A stretch of DNA of 64,000 nt from assembly GCF_026626335.1 (NCBI RefSeq), contig NZ_JAPNTZ010000001.1, positions 868,001-932,000 of the forward strand. The letters run 5' to 3'. Below are positions 16,524-24,846 of this stretch, one piece after another. The translations under genes and the position numbers were made by a program. The notes beneath the pieces were generated by a model that saw only the letters and a list, made by a program, of their open reading frames with translations, made no database searches and had not been told where the DNA came from. Position 1 is the stretch's first letter, and each line of letters starts with the position of its first letter. Source of the stretch: Paractinoplanes pyxinae (GTDB lineage: Bacteria > Actinomycetota > Actinomycetes > Mycobacteriales > Micromonosporaceae).

Positions 16524-17386
16524 TCCGGGTCTTCCTTCACTCGGGCCACCAACTGGGTGGGGTTGACGAAGCGCAGGGCAATGACCAGCAGGACGAGCAT
16601 AGAGCTTGTGTAGAGGACGGCCATGGCGTCGACCGACTGCTGGGCTCGGATGCCGGCGGCGGACATGGAGTAGTAGAGAGCCACCACCAGCGTCTGGGAA
16701 TCGGGGCCGGCGGTCAGGAAAGTCAGCTCGAACATTCCCACCGTACGGACCAGGACCAGGATCGAGGCGGCCAGAATTCCGGGGACCAGGAGCGGGGCCA
16801 GGATCCGGGCGAAGATTTGCCAGGTGCGGGCGCCGCACATGCGGGCTGCTCGTTCGATCGCCGGGTCGATCTGTTCGATGAAGGGAGTCATCGTGAGGAT
16901 GACGAAGGGGATGGACGGCACCAGGTTGGCCAGCACCACGCCGGTCAGGTGGCCGGCAAAGCCGTACTTGTAAAGGACTGTGGCGAGGGGGATGCCGTAC
17001 GTGATCGGTGGCATCAAAATCGGGAGCAGGAACAGCAGGTAGACCAGGCGGCGGCCGGGGAAAGAGCGGCGGGCCAAGACGTACGAGGCGGGGACGCCGA
17101 CCAGGACGGAGATCGCGACCACCAGGACCGCGACTTCGAGGGTGACCAGCATGACGTCGAGCAGGCCGAATTCGGTCCAGGCGGTGGCGTACCACTTGGT
17201 CGTCCAGCCTTGGGGTAGCCAGGTGTCGAACCAGCGCTCGCCGAACGAGTTGACCACCACCGAGGCGATGACGCCGGCCAGGTTGATGAGGAAGAACGCG
17301 ACCGCGCCCCAGATGAGCCACGAGGTGGGGGAGGCGACGATGCGGCGGCGCGGCGGTGCCTCCGGGCGGGATAGAACAGCAGTCAT
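16520..17386 (-). CDS. ABC transporter permease, PotC-like second subunit
   Basis: Permease of 288 residues with six hydrophobic segments (first near residues 24-46) and an EAA coupling loop near residues 185-210 (IERAARMCGARTWQIF, then ILAPLLVPG). It belongs to the spermidine/putrescine, iron(III) and phosphonate group of two-permease importers. The ATG overlaps the stop of the partner permease (ATGA). It is the fourth importer gene in the leftward operon. Confidence 0.88.
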   Translation of the reverse strand: MTAVLSRPEAPPRRRIVASPTSWLIWGAVAFFLINLAGVIASVVVNSFGERWFDTWLPQGWTTKWYATAWTEFGLLDVMLVTLEVAVLVVAISVLVGVPASYVLARRSFPGRRLVYLLFLLPILMPPITYGIPLATVLYKYGFAGHLTGVVLANLVPSIPFVILTMTPFIEQIDPAIERAARMCGARTWQIFARILAPLLVPGILAASILVLVRTVGMFELTFLTAGPDSQTLVVALYYSMSAAGIRAQQSVDAMAVLYTSSMLVLLVIALRFVNPTQLVARVKEDPD

Positions 17387-18252
17387 CCCTTGCCTCCAGT
17401 TGAGCCGGTGTAGAGCAGGGAACGCAGGCCGAGCACGATGGCCACGACCAGCAGCTCGACCACGCCCATGACTACGGCGATGGCGCTGCCCAAGGGATAG
17501 TCGTAGACCTCGTACGCGGCGTGGTAGGCGGCGATCGAGATGACCCGGGTCGAGCCGGCGGGGTCGCCGACCAGGACGGCGGACGGGAAGACGCTGAAGG
17601 CCAGCACGAACGTGAGGCAGAACGTGGTGGCCAGGCCGGGCGCCAGCAGGGGCAGGGTGATGCGCTGGAAGCGTTGGCGGCGGCCGGCTCCGAGGGTGGC
17701 GGCGGCGCGTTCCAACGTCGGGTCGATGCCGGAGAGGTACGACAGGATGAGCAGGAACGCGAACGGGAAACCGGTGATGACGAGCGAGAAGAAGACGCCC
17801 CAGTAGTTGTTGGTGAGGCGGATCGGCTCGTCGACGAAGAACAGCAGGCGGTTGAACCAGCCCGTGGGACCGAGATAGTTGAGCAGGCCCTCGGCGGTGA
17901 GCACGGTGCCCAGGGTGATCGGCACGACCAGAACTGTTGTCAGCAAACGCTTTCCGCGGAAGCGGCCGCGCATACGGTAGGCGATCGGCACCGAGGCGGC
18001 AACGTTGAGGATGGCAGCGGGCAGGGCCAGCCCCAGCGTCGTGGCGATGGTGTCGCGCTGGTAGGCGTCGGCGAAGAACGTGCGGTACGCGCCGAACACG
18101 CCACCCTCGGCCGGTTGGAACGACAGGCCTATCCCGTACGCGAAGGGGTAGACGAACAAGGCCAGCACACAGGCCAATCCCGGTACGAGCAACCACAGCT
18201 GCCGGTCGATGCCGCGCTCGGCCAGGCGATGCCGCCACGCCACCTGACTCAT
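17383..18252 (-). CDS. ABC transporter permease, PotB-like first subunit
   Basis: Permease of 289 residues with six hydrophobic segments. The first follows the basic stretch RHRLAERGIDRQ near residue 18. The EAA loop is near residues 180-205 (LERAAATLGAGRRQRF, then ITLPLLAPG). It pairs with the next permease as a heterodimeric channel. The start overlaps the end of the ATPase gene by four bases. Substrate class as for the binding protein, not determinable from these subunits. Confidence 0.88.
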   Translation of the reverse strand: MSQVAWRHRLAERGIDRQLWLLVPGLACVLALFVYPFAYGIGLSFQPAEGGVFGAYRTFFADAYQRDTIATTLGLALPAAILNVAASVPIAYRMRGRFRGKRLLTTVLVVPITLGTVLTAEGLLNYLGPTGWFNRLLFFVDEPIRLTNNYWGVFFSLVITGFPFAFLLILSYLSGIDPTLERAAATLGAGRRQRFQRITLPLLAPGLATTFCLTFVLAFSVFPSAVLVGDPAGSTRVISIAAYHAAYEVYDYPLGSAIAVVMGVVELLVVAIVLGLRSLLYTGSTGGKG

Positions 18253-19295
18253 GACGGGAACACCAGCACCCGCGAAGGGGTGGCCGTGACCGTGATCTGG
18301 TCGCCCGGGGAGGGGCGCGTGGCCGCCCGCAGGTGCACCGCGACGCCGGACTGCGTGCGGGCCTCGACGGCCAGCTCGCGGCCCTGGTACTCGACCACCT
18401 CGACGGTGACCGGCACGCCGTTTCCGCCCTCGTGCAGGTCTTCGGGGCGGATGCCGGCGACCACGTCGTCGCCGGGGGAGACGGGGCCGGCGGGGGTGCC
18501 TTCGAGAGTGAGGCCCGAGCCCTCGACGGCCACGACCTCGCCGTGCACCGCCTTCACCTTCATGGGCAGCAGGTTGCGGTAGCCCATGAAGTCGGCGACG
18601 TGGCGGTTGGCCGGGCGCTCGTGCAGCTCCTCGGGGGTGCCGATCTGTTCGACGCGGCCGTCGCGCAGCACGACCAGGCGGTCGGCCAGGGACAGCGCCT
18701 CCTCCTGGTCGTGCGTCACGTAAACCGTGGTGAGGCCCAGGGTCTGGTGCAGGCGACGGATTTCGGTGCGCATCTCGAGGCGGAGCTTGGCGTCCAGGTT
18801 GGACAAGGGCTCGTCCATCAGGACCAGAGAAGGCTCGAGCACCACCGCCCGGGCGATGGCCACACGTTGCTGCTGGCCGCCGGAGAGCTGACCTGGCAGC
18901 TTCTTCGCGTGCTCCTCCAGGCGTACGAGGGAAATGGCCTGATCGGTTCGGCGGCGCACCTCATCGCGGGGAAGCCGGCGCATCTGCAGGCCGAAGGCGA
19001 TGTTCTTGCGCACCGAGAGGTGCGGGAACAGCGCGTAGCTCTGGAACACCATGCCGAAGCCGCGACGCTCCGGGGGCAGGGTGTCGAGCCGGGCGCCGTC
19101 CTGCCAGATGCTGCCTTCCGAGAGCGGCAGCAGGCCGGCCAGGCAGTTCAGGGCGGTCGACTTGCCGCAGCCGGACGGACCGAGCAGGGCGATGAACTCG
19201 CCCCGCCGGATCGTCAGGCTCAGGCCGGCCAGCGCGTCCTTGCCGCCGAAGCGCCGGCGCACGCCGTCGAGGCGCAGTTCCTCGAAGCCGGTCAC
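18249..19295 (-). CDS. ABC transporter ATP-binding protein with TOBE domain, PotA-like
   Basis: Nucleotide-binding subunit of 348 residues from the GTG at 19295, which overlaps the binding-protein stop (GTGA). Motifs: Walker A GPSGCGKST near residues 36-44, the signature LSGGQQQRVAIARA near 135, Walker B LVLMDEPLSNLD near 158, the switch His in VTHDQEEA near 193, and a C-terminal TOBE domain (about 240-345) ending in VTATPSRVLVF. This is the CUT2/PotA/FbpC type. It powers the two adjacent permeases. Confidence 0.93.
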   Translation of the reverse strand: MTGFEELRLDGVRRRFGGKDALAGLSLTIRRGEFIALLGPSGCGKSTALNCLAGLLPLSEGSIWQDGARLDTLPPERRGFGMVFQSYALFPHLSVRKNIAFGLQMRRLPRDEVRRRTDQAISLVRLEEHAKKLPGQLSGGQQQRVAIARAVVLEPSLVLMDEPLSNLDAKLRLEMRTEIRRLHQTLGLTTVYVTHDQEEALSLADRLVVLRDGRVEQIGTPEELHERPANRHVADFMGYRNLLPMKVKAVHGEVVAVEGSGLTLEGTPAGPVSPGDDVVAGIRPEDLHEGGNGVPVTVEVVEYQGRELAVEARTQSGVAVHLRAATRPSPGDQITVTATPSRVLVFPS

Positions 19296-20494
19296 TTCTT
19301 CACCTTCGCGCCGCCGATCTCGCGGTCCCAGCGGTCGAACGCGGTCACCAGGGACTTGGCGTCCAGCGGGACCTCGACGGGGTGGTCGGCGATGAGCTGT
19401 TCGTACTCGGGACGGCCGAACTCGGCGAGCGCCTGCTGGCTGTCGGCGGGGGCCATGCTCAGCGTCACGTCTTTGACGGCCGGGCCGGGGTAGAAGTAGC
19501 CCTTGTCGTACGCCTTGGCCTGCTGCTCGGGCGTGAGCATGTCTTTCAGCAGGTTGAGGATGGCGGCCTGCTTGGCCACGGGCACGCCGCGCGGGATGAC
19601 GGCGTAGTGCGCGTCGGTGACCCAGTGGAAGCCCTCGAGCGTGCCGACCTTCGCCTCTTTGGGGACGGTGCCGAGGACGCGGGGGTTGATGTCCCAGCCG
19701 GTGGTGGTGGCGATGATTTTGGCCGAGCCGTTGGCCAGGTTCTTCATCGTCTCGGAGGTGCTGGACGGGTAGAGGGTCACGTACTTGTTGAGCTCGGCCA
19801 GGTACGCCCACGTCTTGGACCAGCCGTTGACCGGGTCTTTCGGGTCGCTGTCGCCGAGCAGGTAGGGCAGGCCCATGAGGAAGGTGCGGCCCGGTCCGGA
19901 GTTCGACGGGCGGGCGTACTGCACTGCCCCGGGGTTCGCTTTCGCGTACGCGAGAAGCTCTTCAGCCGTCTTCGGGGGATTCTGCAGAGTGGGCAGGTAT
20001 TCGATGAGCGGACCGGACGGGTAGTAGGTGACCGTCACGCCGTAGTCGCCGGCCAGTTTCTGCATGGCGGCCGCGCCGGGCAGGTAGTTGCTCATGCCGG
20101 GCAGCCGCGCCGACTGCGCGGGCAGCAGCGTCGTCCACAGGCCCTGGTCGATGCCGGCGGCCAGGCCGTCCACGCCGGTCAGCACGAGGTCGATGTCGAC
20201 CCGGTTGGCCGCCTGCTGCGCCTTCACCTTGCCGACCAGTTCGGGCGCGGTGGCCTTGGAGTAGGTGACCTTCTGGATCTGGTCTTTGTTCTTGGCGGCG
20301 AAGCCGTCGATCATGCCCTGGGTCAGCTGCAGGTTGCCGGCGACGTCAAGAACGTTGAGGGTGACGGCGCTGTCCGGCTTCTCGGGCACCGGGCCGTCGG
20401 TGGCGCCGCTGCTGCTGTTGGGACTGTCGGGAGCGCCGCAGGCGGCGACGAGCAGGGTGGCGGCGGCTGCGATGACGATTCTCGTACGAGCCAT
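19292..20494 (-). CDS. ABC transporter substrate-binding lipoprotein, spermidine/iron/thiamine type
   Basis: Binding protein of 400 residues from the ATG at 20494. The signal peptide ends in the lipobox LVAAC near residue 19, so it is lipid-anchored outside the cell, followed by a low-complexity Ser/Gly linker. The fold is type II; visible stretches such as GVTVTYYPSGPLIEYLP and a late AVIPRGVPVAKQAAI resemble PotD/AfuA-like proteins. It sits 13 bases after the LacI regulator gene and leads the importer genes. The ligand is unknown; with a nitrilase downstream a nitrogenous small molecule is a reasonable guess. Confidence 0.83.
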   Translation of the reverse strand: MARTRIVIAAAATLLVAACGAPDSPNSSSGATDGPVPEKPDSAVTLNVLDVAGNLQLTQGMIDGFAAKNKDQIQKVTYSKATAPELVGKVKAQQAANRVDIDLVLTGVDGLAAGIDQGLWTTLLPAQSARLPGMSNYLPGAAAMQKLAGDYGVTVTYYPSGPLIEYLPTLQNPPKTAEELLAYAKANPGAVQYARPSNSGPGRTFLMGLPYLLGDSDPKDPVNGWSKTWAYLAELNKYVTLYPSSTSETMKNLANGSAKIIATTTGWDINPRVLGTVPKEAKVGTLEGFHWVTDAHYAVIPRGVPVAKQAAILNLLKDMLTPEQQAKAYDKGYFYPGPAVKDVTLSMAPADSQQALAEFGRPEYEQLIADHPVEVPLDAKSLVTAFDRWDREIGGAKVKK

Positions 20495-20507
20495 GGGGTG
20501 CCCTTCG

Positions 20508-21476
20508 TCAGCGGGCGGGACCGGTGGAGCCCCGCACCATGAGGTGGGTGGGCAGTTCACGCCGGACTTCCTGGTGGCTGTCCAGCAGGCGCAGCAGGAG
20601 GTCCACGCCGGCCTGGCCGGCCTCCTCCTTGGGCAGGGCGACGGTGGTGAGGGCGGGATGGACCATCTCGGCCAGGGGGATGTCGTCGAAGCCGAGCACG
20701 CTGAGGTCGTCCGGCACGGCGACCCCGCGGGCCGCGAACCGGTGCAGCAGGCCGAGCGCGACCAGGTCGTTGTAGGCGATCACCGCGGTGACCTCGGTGG
20801 CCAGCACCCGGTCGGCGATCGAGACGCCGCCGTGGAACTGGGGCGCCACGTTGCCCATCTCGCAGAGCTCGACGCCGGACTTGCGCGCGACCGCCCGCAG
20901 CGAGCGCACCCGCTCGCGGTTGGCCCACGACCGGCGCGGCCCGGCCACGTACGCGATCCGCTGGTGTCCGAGAGCAACCAGGTGACTGATCGCCTGGCGC
21001 ATCCCGTCGAGAAATTCGGCGGTCACCGACGGAACGCCCGCGATGCGGCGGTAGACCAGCACGGTCGGCACCTCGGCGGCCAACGTGCGCAGCTCGGGCT
21101 CGGCCATCCGCGGCGAGCACAGCACGATGCCGTCGACCTGCTTGGCCAGCTTGCGCACGAGCCCGGCCTCGGCCGCCGGATCCTCGTCGGTGTCGGCCAG
21201 GAAGACGGCGTGGTCGGCCTCGTGCGCGCGGCCCTGCACACCCTTGACGATGCTGGGGAAGAACGGGTTGGCCAGGTCGGGCACGAGCAGCCCGAGGTTG
21301 CCGGTGCGGCCGGTGATCAGGCCGCGGGCGGCCCGGTTGGGGTGGTAGCCGAGGCTGGCCGCGACCTCGCGCACCCGCTCGCGGGTGGTAGGCCGGACGA
21401 CCTCGGGATTCGACAGCGCCCGGGTCACCGTGGCCGTCGACACGCCGGCCACGCGTGCCACCTCTTTGATGGTCAC
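20508..21476 (-). CDS. LacI family transcriptional regulator
   Basis: Repressor of 322 residues from the GTG at 21476, the position where LacI proteins normally start (VTIKEVARVAGVSTATVTRA). A GTG at 21506 would add ten residues (TDHKLGHVA region) but runs through an apparent operator. The HTH occupies residues 2-22 and the hinge about 45-60. The periplasmic-binding-like sensor domain follows, ending with the STGPAR tail. It is the first gene of the ABC-TPR-nitrilase operon, so it probably autoregulates this operon in response to the imported compound. The divergent gene is the flavoprotein at 21592. Confidence 0.88.
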   Translation of the reverse strand: MTIKEVARVAGVSTATVTRALSNPEVVRPTTRERVREVAASLGYHPNRAARGLITGRTGNLGLLVPDLANPFFPSIVKGVQGRAHEADHAVFLADTDEDPAAEAGLVRKLAKQVDGIVLCSPRMAEPELRTLAAEVPTVLVYRRIAGVPSVTAEFLDGMRQAISHLVALGHQRIAYVAGPRRSWANRERVRSLRAVARKSGVELCEMGNVAPQFHGGVSIADRVLATEVTAVIAYNDLVALGLLHRFAARGVAVPDDLSVLGFDDIPLAEMVHPALTTVALPKEEAGQAGVDLLLRLLDSHQEVRRELPTHLMVRGSTGPAR

Positions 21477-21495
21477 TGCCACGTGGCCCAGCTTG

Positions 21496-21551
21496 TGATC
21501 TGTCACGAGATCAAGTCAAGGCATCGAGCATGATCACTGTAAACCTTTTCA
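21496..21551. promoter_or_regulatory. Putative operators upstream of the LacI regulator
   Basis: Two sites lie between the LacI gene and the divergent flavoprotein gene. TGATCT-GTCACG-AGATCA at 21496-21513 has perfect 6-bp arms and sits 20-37 bases before the preferred LacI start. TGTAAACCTTTTCA at 21538-21551 is one or two changes from the usual LacI-family 14-mer (TG-AA-CG-TT-CA pattern). Either could mediate autoregulation. Confidence 0.45.
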
Positions 21552-21591
21552 TCGAGCGACAAAGGTGGGCGGCGCTGTGCATGCTGGTGGC

Positions 21592-23154
21592 ATGAACGCG
21601 TACCCGGACTTCACCGACGAACAGCTGGCCGTCCTCCGCACGTACGGGACGGAGCGGGCGACGACCGTCGGCGAGGTCGTCTACTCGCCCGCCGATGCGC
21701 GCAACCCGCTGGTGGTCGTGCTGGCCGGCGAGATCGAGGTGCGCGACGAGTCGCAGGGCCACGACGTCGAATTCGCGCGGTTCGGGGCGGGCACGTTCGT
21801 GGGCGAGCTCAACCTGCTGACCGGGCAGCGGCCGTACGTGACCGCGCGCGTCACGGTCGCGGGCCGGGTGGTGCCGATCGAGGCCGAACAGCTGCGCACG
21901 TTGCTGGAGCGCGAGACGGAGCTGGCTGACCTGCTGGTCAATGCGATGATCGCCCGGCGCAAGCTGCGGCTGGCCGACAGCGCCGACCATGCGGTCATCG
22001 AGATCGTCGGGACGGCGCGGTCGGAGGCGACGCTGGCGCTGCGCACCTTCCTGGGCCGCAACTCGGTGCCGTACCGGTACGTCGAGGCCGAGGCGCCGGG
22101 CGACGACCTGCCGGTCGCGGTGACGCCGGATGTGGTTCTGCCTCGGGCCACGCCGGGGCGGCTCGCCGAAGCGCTCGGGCTCACCCTGGCCGCGGGCGAC
22201 GACCGGCCGTACGACGTGGCCGTGGTCGGCGCCGGGCCGGCCGGGCTGGCCGCGGCCGTCTACGGCGCCTCGGAAGGGTTGCGGGTGGTGGTGTTCGACG
22301 CGACCGCACCCGGCGGGCAGGCCGGCACGAGCTCGCGCATCGAGAACTACCTCGGCTTCCCGGGCGGCATCTCGGGGGCCGAACTGACCACGCGGGCCAC
22401 GTTCCAGGCCCAGCGGTTCGGCGCCCGGCTGGTCAGCCCGTGCCGGGTGGCCGCGGTCGAGCCGTCGGACGCGGGTTTCGTGGTGACACTGACCGACGGT
22501 GCGCGCACCTCCGCCCGTACGGTCGTGGTCGCCGCCGGGGCCGAATACCGCCGACTGCCGTTGGCCGGGTGGGATCAGCTCGAAGGGGCGGGCATCTACT
22601 TCGCGGCGACCGAGCTGGAGGCCGAACTGTGCGCGGGCGCCGACGCGATCGTGCTCGGGGGCGGCAACTCGGCCGGGCAGGCGGCCATCTATCTGGCCCG
22701 GCGCTGCCGTCGCGTCACGATCGTCATCCGGCGGGAATCGCTCAGCGAATCGATGTCGCAGTATCTGATCGACCGCATCGAGGGCCACGAGCGCATCGAC
22801 GTGGCCGCCAATACCGAGATCAGTGCGCTGCGCGGCGAGGATCACCTGGACGGGGTGGAATTGCGTGACACCCGTACGGACGTCAGGCGCGAAAGCGAGG
22901 CCAGGGCGCTGTTCTGCTTCATCGGCGCCCGCCCCGCCACCACCTGGCTGCCGGCCGAGGTCCAGCGCGACGAGGACGGCTTCGTGCTCACCGACGTGGC
23001 CCTCGACCGCAAGCGCCTGCCCTACGAGACCTCGCTCGACGGCGTGTTCGCGGCCGGCGACGTGCGGCTCGGCTCGATGAAACGCGTGGCCGCCGCGGTG
23101 GGCGAGGGCTCGTCGGTGATCCGCTCGGTGCACGAATATCTCGAACCGCGCTGA
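21592..23154 (+). CDS. Cyclic-nucleotide-binding domain fused to thioredoxin-reductase-like flavoprotein
   Basis: A 520-residue three-part protein. Residues about 10-125 form a CRP-like cyclic-nucleotide-binding domain (FGAGTFVGELNLLTG near 64-78). Residues about 133-200 look like a glutaredoxin/thioredoxin-fold linker (TLALRTFLGRNSVPYRYVE, no CxxC). Residues 205-520 are a thioredoxin-reductase-like flavoprotein with FAD site VVGAGPAGLA (211-220) and NAD(P) site VLGGGNSAGQAA (354-365). The redox CxxC expected before the second dinucleotide site is absent; YFAAT stands there (336-340). So electrons should go to another acceptor. The ATG at 21592 is preferred over an upstream GTG-less extension. 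Substrate unknown. Confidence 0.85.
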   Translation: MNAYPDFTDEQLAVLRTYGTERATTVGEVVYSPADARNPLVVVLAGEIEVRDESQGHDVEFARFGAGTFVGELNLLTGQRPYVTARVTVAGRVVPIEAEQLRTLLERETELADLLVNAMIARRKLRLADSADHAVIEIVGTARSEATLALRTFLGRNSVPYRYVEAEAPGDDLPVAVTPDVVLPRATPGRLAEALGLTLAAGDDRPYDVAVVGAGPAGLAAAVYGASEGLRVVVFDATAPGGQAGTSSRIENYLGFPGGISGAELTTRATFQAQRFGARLVSPCRVAAVEPSDAGFVVTLTDGARTSARTVVVAAGAEYRRLPLAGWDQLEGAGIYFAATELEAELCAGADAIVLGGGNSAGQAAIYLARRCRRVTIVIRRESLSESMSQYLIDRIEGHERIDVAANTEISALRGEDHLDGVELRDTRTDVRRESEARALFCFIGARPATTWLPAEVQRDEDGFVLTDVALDRKRLPYETSLDGVFAAGDVRLGSMKRVAAAVGEGSSVIRSVHEYLEPR

Positions 23155-23233
23155 GGGCTGTCACAGAACTGTCATGCGTAGCGAGCGAGCCCTCCGGGGA
23201 AGGTCAAGGCGACAACGACCTTGGGAGAAACGC

Positions 23234-23506
23234 ATGACTGTCACGGGAATCATCACCGCCATCGTCGTCGGGCTCATCGTGGGCGCGCTGGGGCGGCTCG
23301 TCGTGCCGGGGCGGCAGAACATCGCGCTCTGGCTGACGATGCTCATCGGTGTCGTGGCCGCGCTGCTGGGCACGGCGCTGGCCCGCGCGGCCGGGATCGG
23401 CACGGACGGCTTCAGCCTGCTCGAGCTGGTCATCCAGGTGGCGCTGGCCGCCGTGGGCGTCGCCCTCGTGGCCGGCACCTACGGTCGCCGGCGCGCGGTG
23501 CGCTGA
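23234..23506 (+). CDS. GlsB/YeaQ/YmgE-family small membrane protein
   Basis: A 90-residue, almost entirely hydrophobic protein with three predicted membrane helices and the family glycine pattern (IIVGLIVGALGRLVVPG near residues 8-24). These transglycosylase-associated small proteins are widespread stress-induced inner-membrane proteins of unclear activity. The ATG at 23234 follows GGGAGAAACGC. It stands alone, 79 bases after the flavoprotein gene, and is closed by a strong terminator. Confidence 0.85.
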   Translation: MTVTGIITAIVVGLIVGALGRLVVPGRQNIALWLTMLIGVVAALLGTALARAAGIGTDGFSLLELVIQVALAAVGVALVAGTYGRRRAVR

Positions 23507-23591
23507 CCGTCATCGGATCGTCATGCGCTCGGGGCGGCGCCGCCACATGAGGCGATCATCCTGAGGGCGAGGGGCACCAGCCGCACCACCG

Positions 23592-23625
23592 GGCGGCGTC
23601 CGCGGGGAGCGCCGCGGACGCCGCC
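23592..23625. terminator. Bidirectional transcription terminator
   Basis: Perfect 14-bp GC arms (GGCGGCGTCCGCGG at 23592-23605 and its complement at 23612-23625) with a 6-base loop lie between two convergent genes. The right side continues TTCTCTCGTC on the plus strand, a weak pyrimidine tail. Placement and strength make it a likely terminator for both directions. Confidence 0.8.
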
Positions 23626-23634
23626 TTCTCTCGT

Positions 23635-24846
23635 CTAACGGCAGGTCCACTTGAGGGGGCGGTTGGCCGCGACCTCGGAGTCGGTGTTGTCGTAGCTGTA
23701 GCCGGCCGCCGTTTTGCCGTCCGCGCTGTAGGCGGTGATCATGTACTCCCGCATCTTCTGGTATCTCGGCAGGTCGACGACCTTCTTGCCGGCGATGATG
23801 ACCGGGCCCACGGCCACGCCGGCCACCCAGCCGTTCTCGGCGCCGTACGCGCTGGGAGAGAGCTCGGTCGCCAGCTTCTCGTACTTGCCGGTGGCGATCG
23901 AGTAGCGGTACGACGTGAAGTCGCGGGTGCGGTCGCTGTCGTACACGGCCCGGCCGTACAGCCAGCCGTTGCTGATGGTGTCGGTCCAGAAGTAGTCGGC
24001 GCCCTTGGGACGGGGCAGCAGGCGTCCGGTGCCGTCCGGCCGCCACAGGTAGGTGGTGCCTTCGCCGACGCCCTGGTAGACCGCGCCGACGATCGTGCCG
24101 TCCTCGCCGATGAGGTTGGCGTCGGCATGGGGGTAACCGGACGGCAGCTTGAGCTTCTCCGGTGTCGCGCGGGACGACGCCCACTTGACCGGTGTGCCCT
24201 CCATGGAGGGGTCGCCCAGTGAACCGACGATGAGGCCGCTGTCGTCGATGGCGGAGGGGGCGCCCGGTCCGCCCTTCAGCCGCGTCACCGTGCCGCCCTC
24301 CAGCACGTACCCGTACTGCTGGTCGCCCTCGAAGCTGGAGCCGACCGCTACACCGGACGAGTTGATGGCGCGGAAGCCGGCGTCGTCGCCCGGCATCTTC
24401 GGCACGGGCTGGAGCACGCCGTCCTTCCACAGCACCGTGTGCACCCCGCTGGGCGGATAGACCCGCCCGGCGAAGTAGCGCCCGGTCGGGTCGCCCGCCG
24501 TGACCAGCGCCTTCTTGATCCCGCCACTCGGCAGCAGGGTCACCTTGCAGTTCTTCGGCACGGGCGCCGGCGCCTTCGAGGCAACGGTGACCGGCGGGAC
24601 CGGCTTGACCGGGGCCGGCTCGTCGCGCAGGGCCGCCGTGGCCAGGGTGCCGCCGCCCGCCGCGACCGCGGTCACCGCGACCAGGGCCACCCCGCCCGAC
24701 CAGCGCCGGGTGCGGCGCCGTCGCCGGCCCTCGGCCATGGTGCGCTCGACGTCCACGGTCGACGGCAGCGGTGGCTCGTCGGGCATCGTGCGCAGGATCC
24801 GCACCGCGGGGTCGTCCTCGGTCATGTCTCTCTTCTCCTCCGTCAT
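23635..24846 (-). CDS. Membrane-anchored protein with HAF-like repeats, partner of SigE-family sigma factor
   Basis: Protein of 403 residues. A cytoplasmic N-terminus of about 50 residues (with VERTMAEGRRRRRTRR) precedes one membrane helix (about residues 51-75), then a Pro/Ala linker and a large extracellular part. That part contains repeats of the HAF type: INSSGVAVGS, IDDSGLIVGS, IGEDGTIVGA, each followed by beta-strand-like sequence, suggesting a beta-propeller. The start overlaps the sigma-factor stop (ATGA), the arrangement of sigma/anti-sigma pairs. No zinc-binding anti-sigma motif is visible, so an anti-sigma or sensor role is inferred from position only. Confidence 0.72.
   Translation of the reverse strand: MTEEKRDMTEDDPAVRILRTMPDEPPLPSTVDVERTMAEGRRRRRTRRWSGGVALVAVTAVAAGGGTLATAALRDEPAPVKPVPPVTVASKAPAPVPKNCKVTLLPSGGIKKALVTAGDPTGRYFAGRVYPPSGVHTVLWKDGVLQPVPKMPGDDAGFRAINSSGVAVGSSFEGDQQYGYVLEGGTVTRLKGGPGAPSAIDDSGLIVGSLGDPSMEGTPVKWASSRATPEKLKLPSGYPHADANLIGEDGTIVGAVYQGVGEGTTYLWRPDGTGRLLPRPKGADYFWTDTISNGWLYGRAVYDSDRTRDFTSYRYSIATGKYEKLATELSPSAYGAENGWVAGVAVGPVIIAGKKVVDLPRYQKMREYMITAYSADGKTAAGYSYDNTDSEVAANRPLKWTCR

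Noticed and set aside
21511-23133. A long minus-strand frame of about 540 codons antisense to the flavoprotein gene
   Set aside because: It is rich in Arg, Gly, His and Gln with no motif, while the plus strand encodes recognisable CNB and FAD domains.
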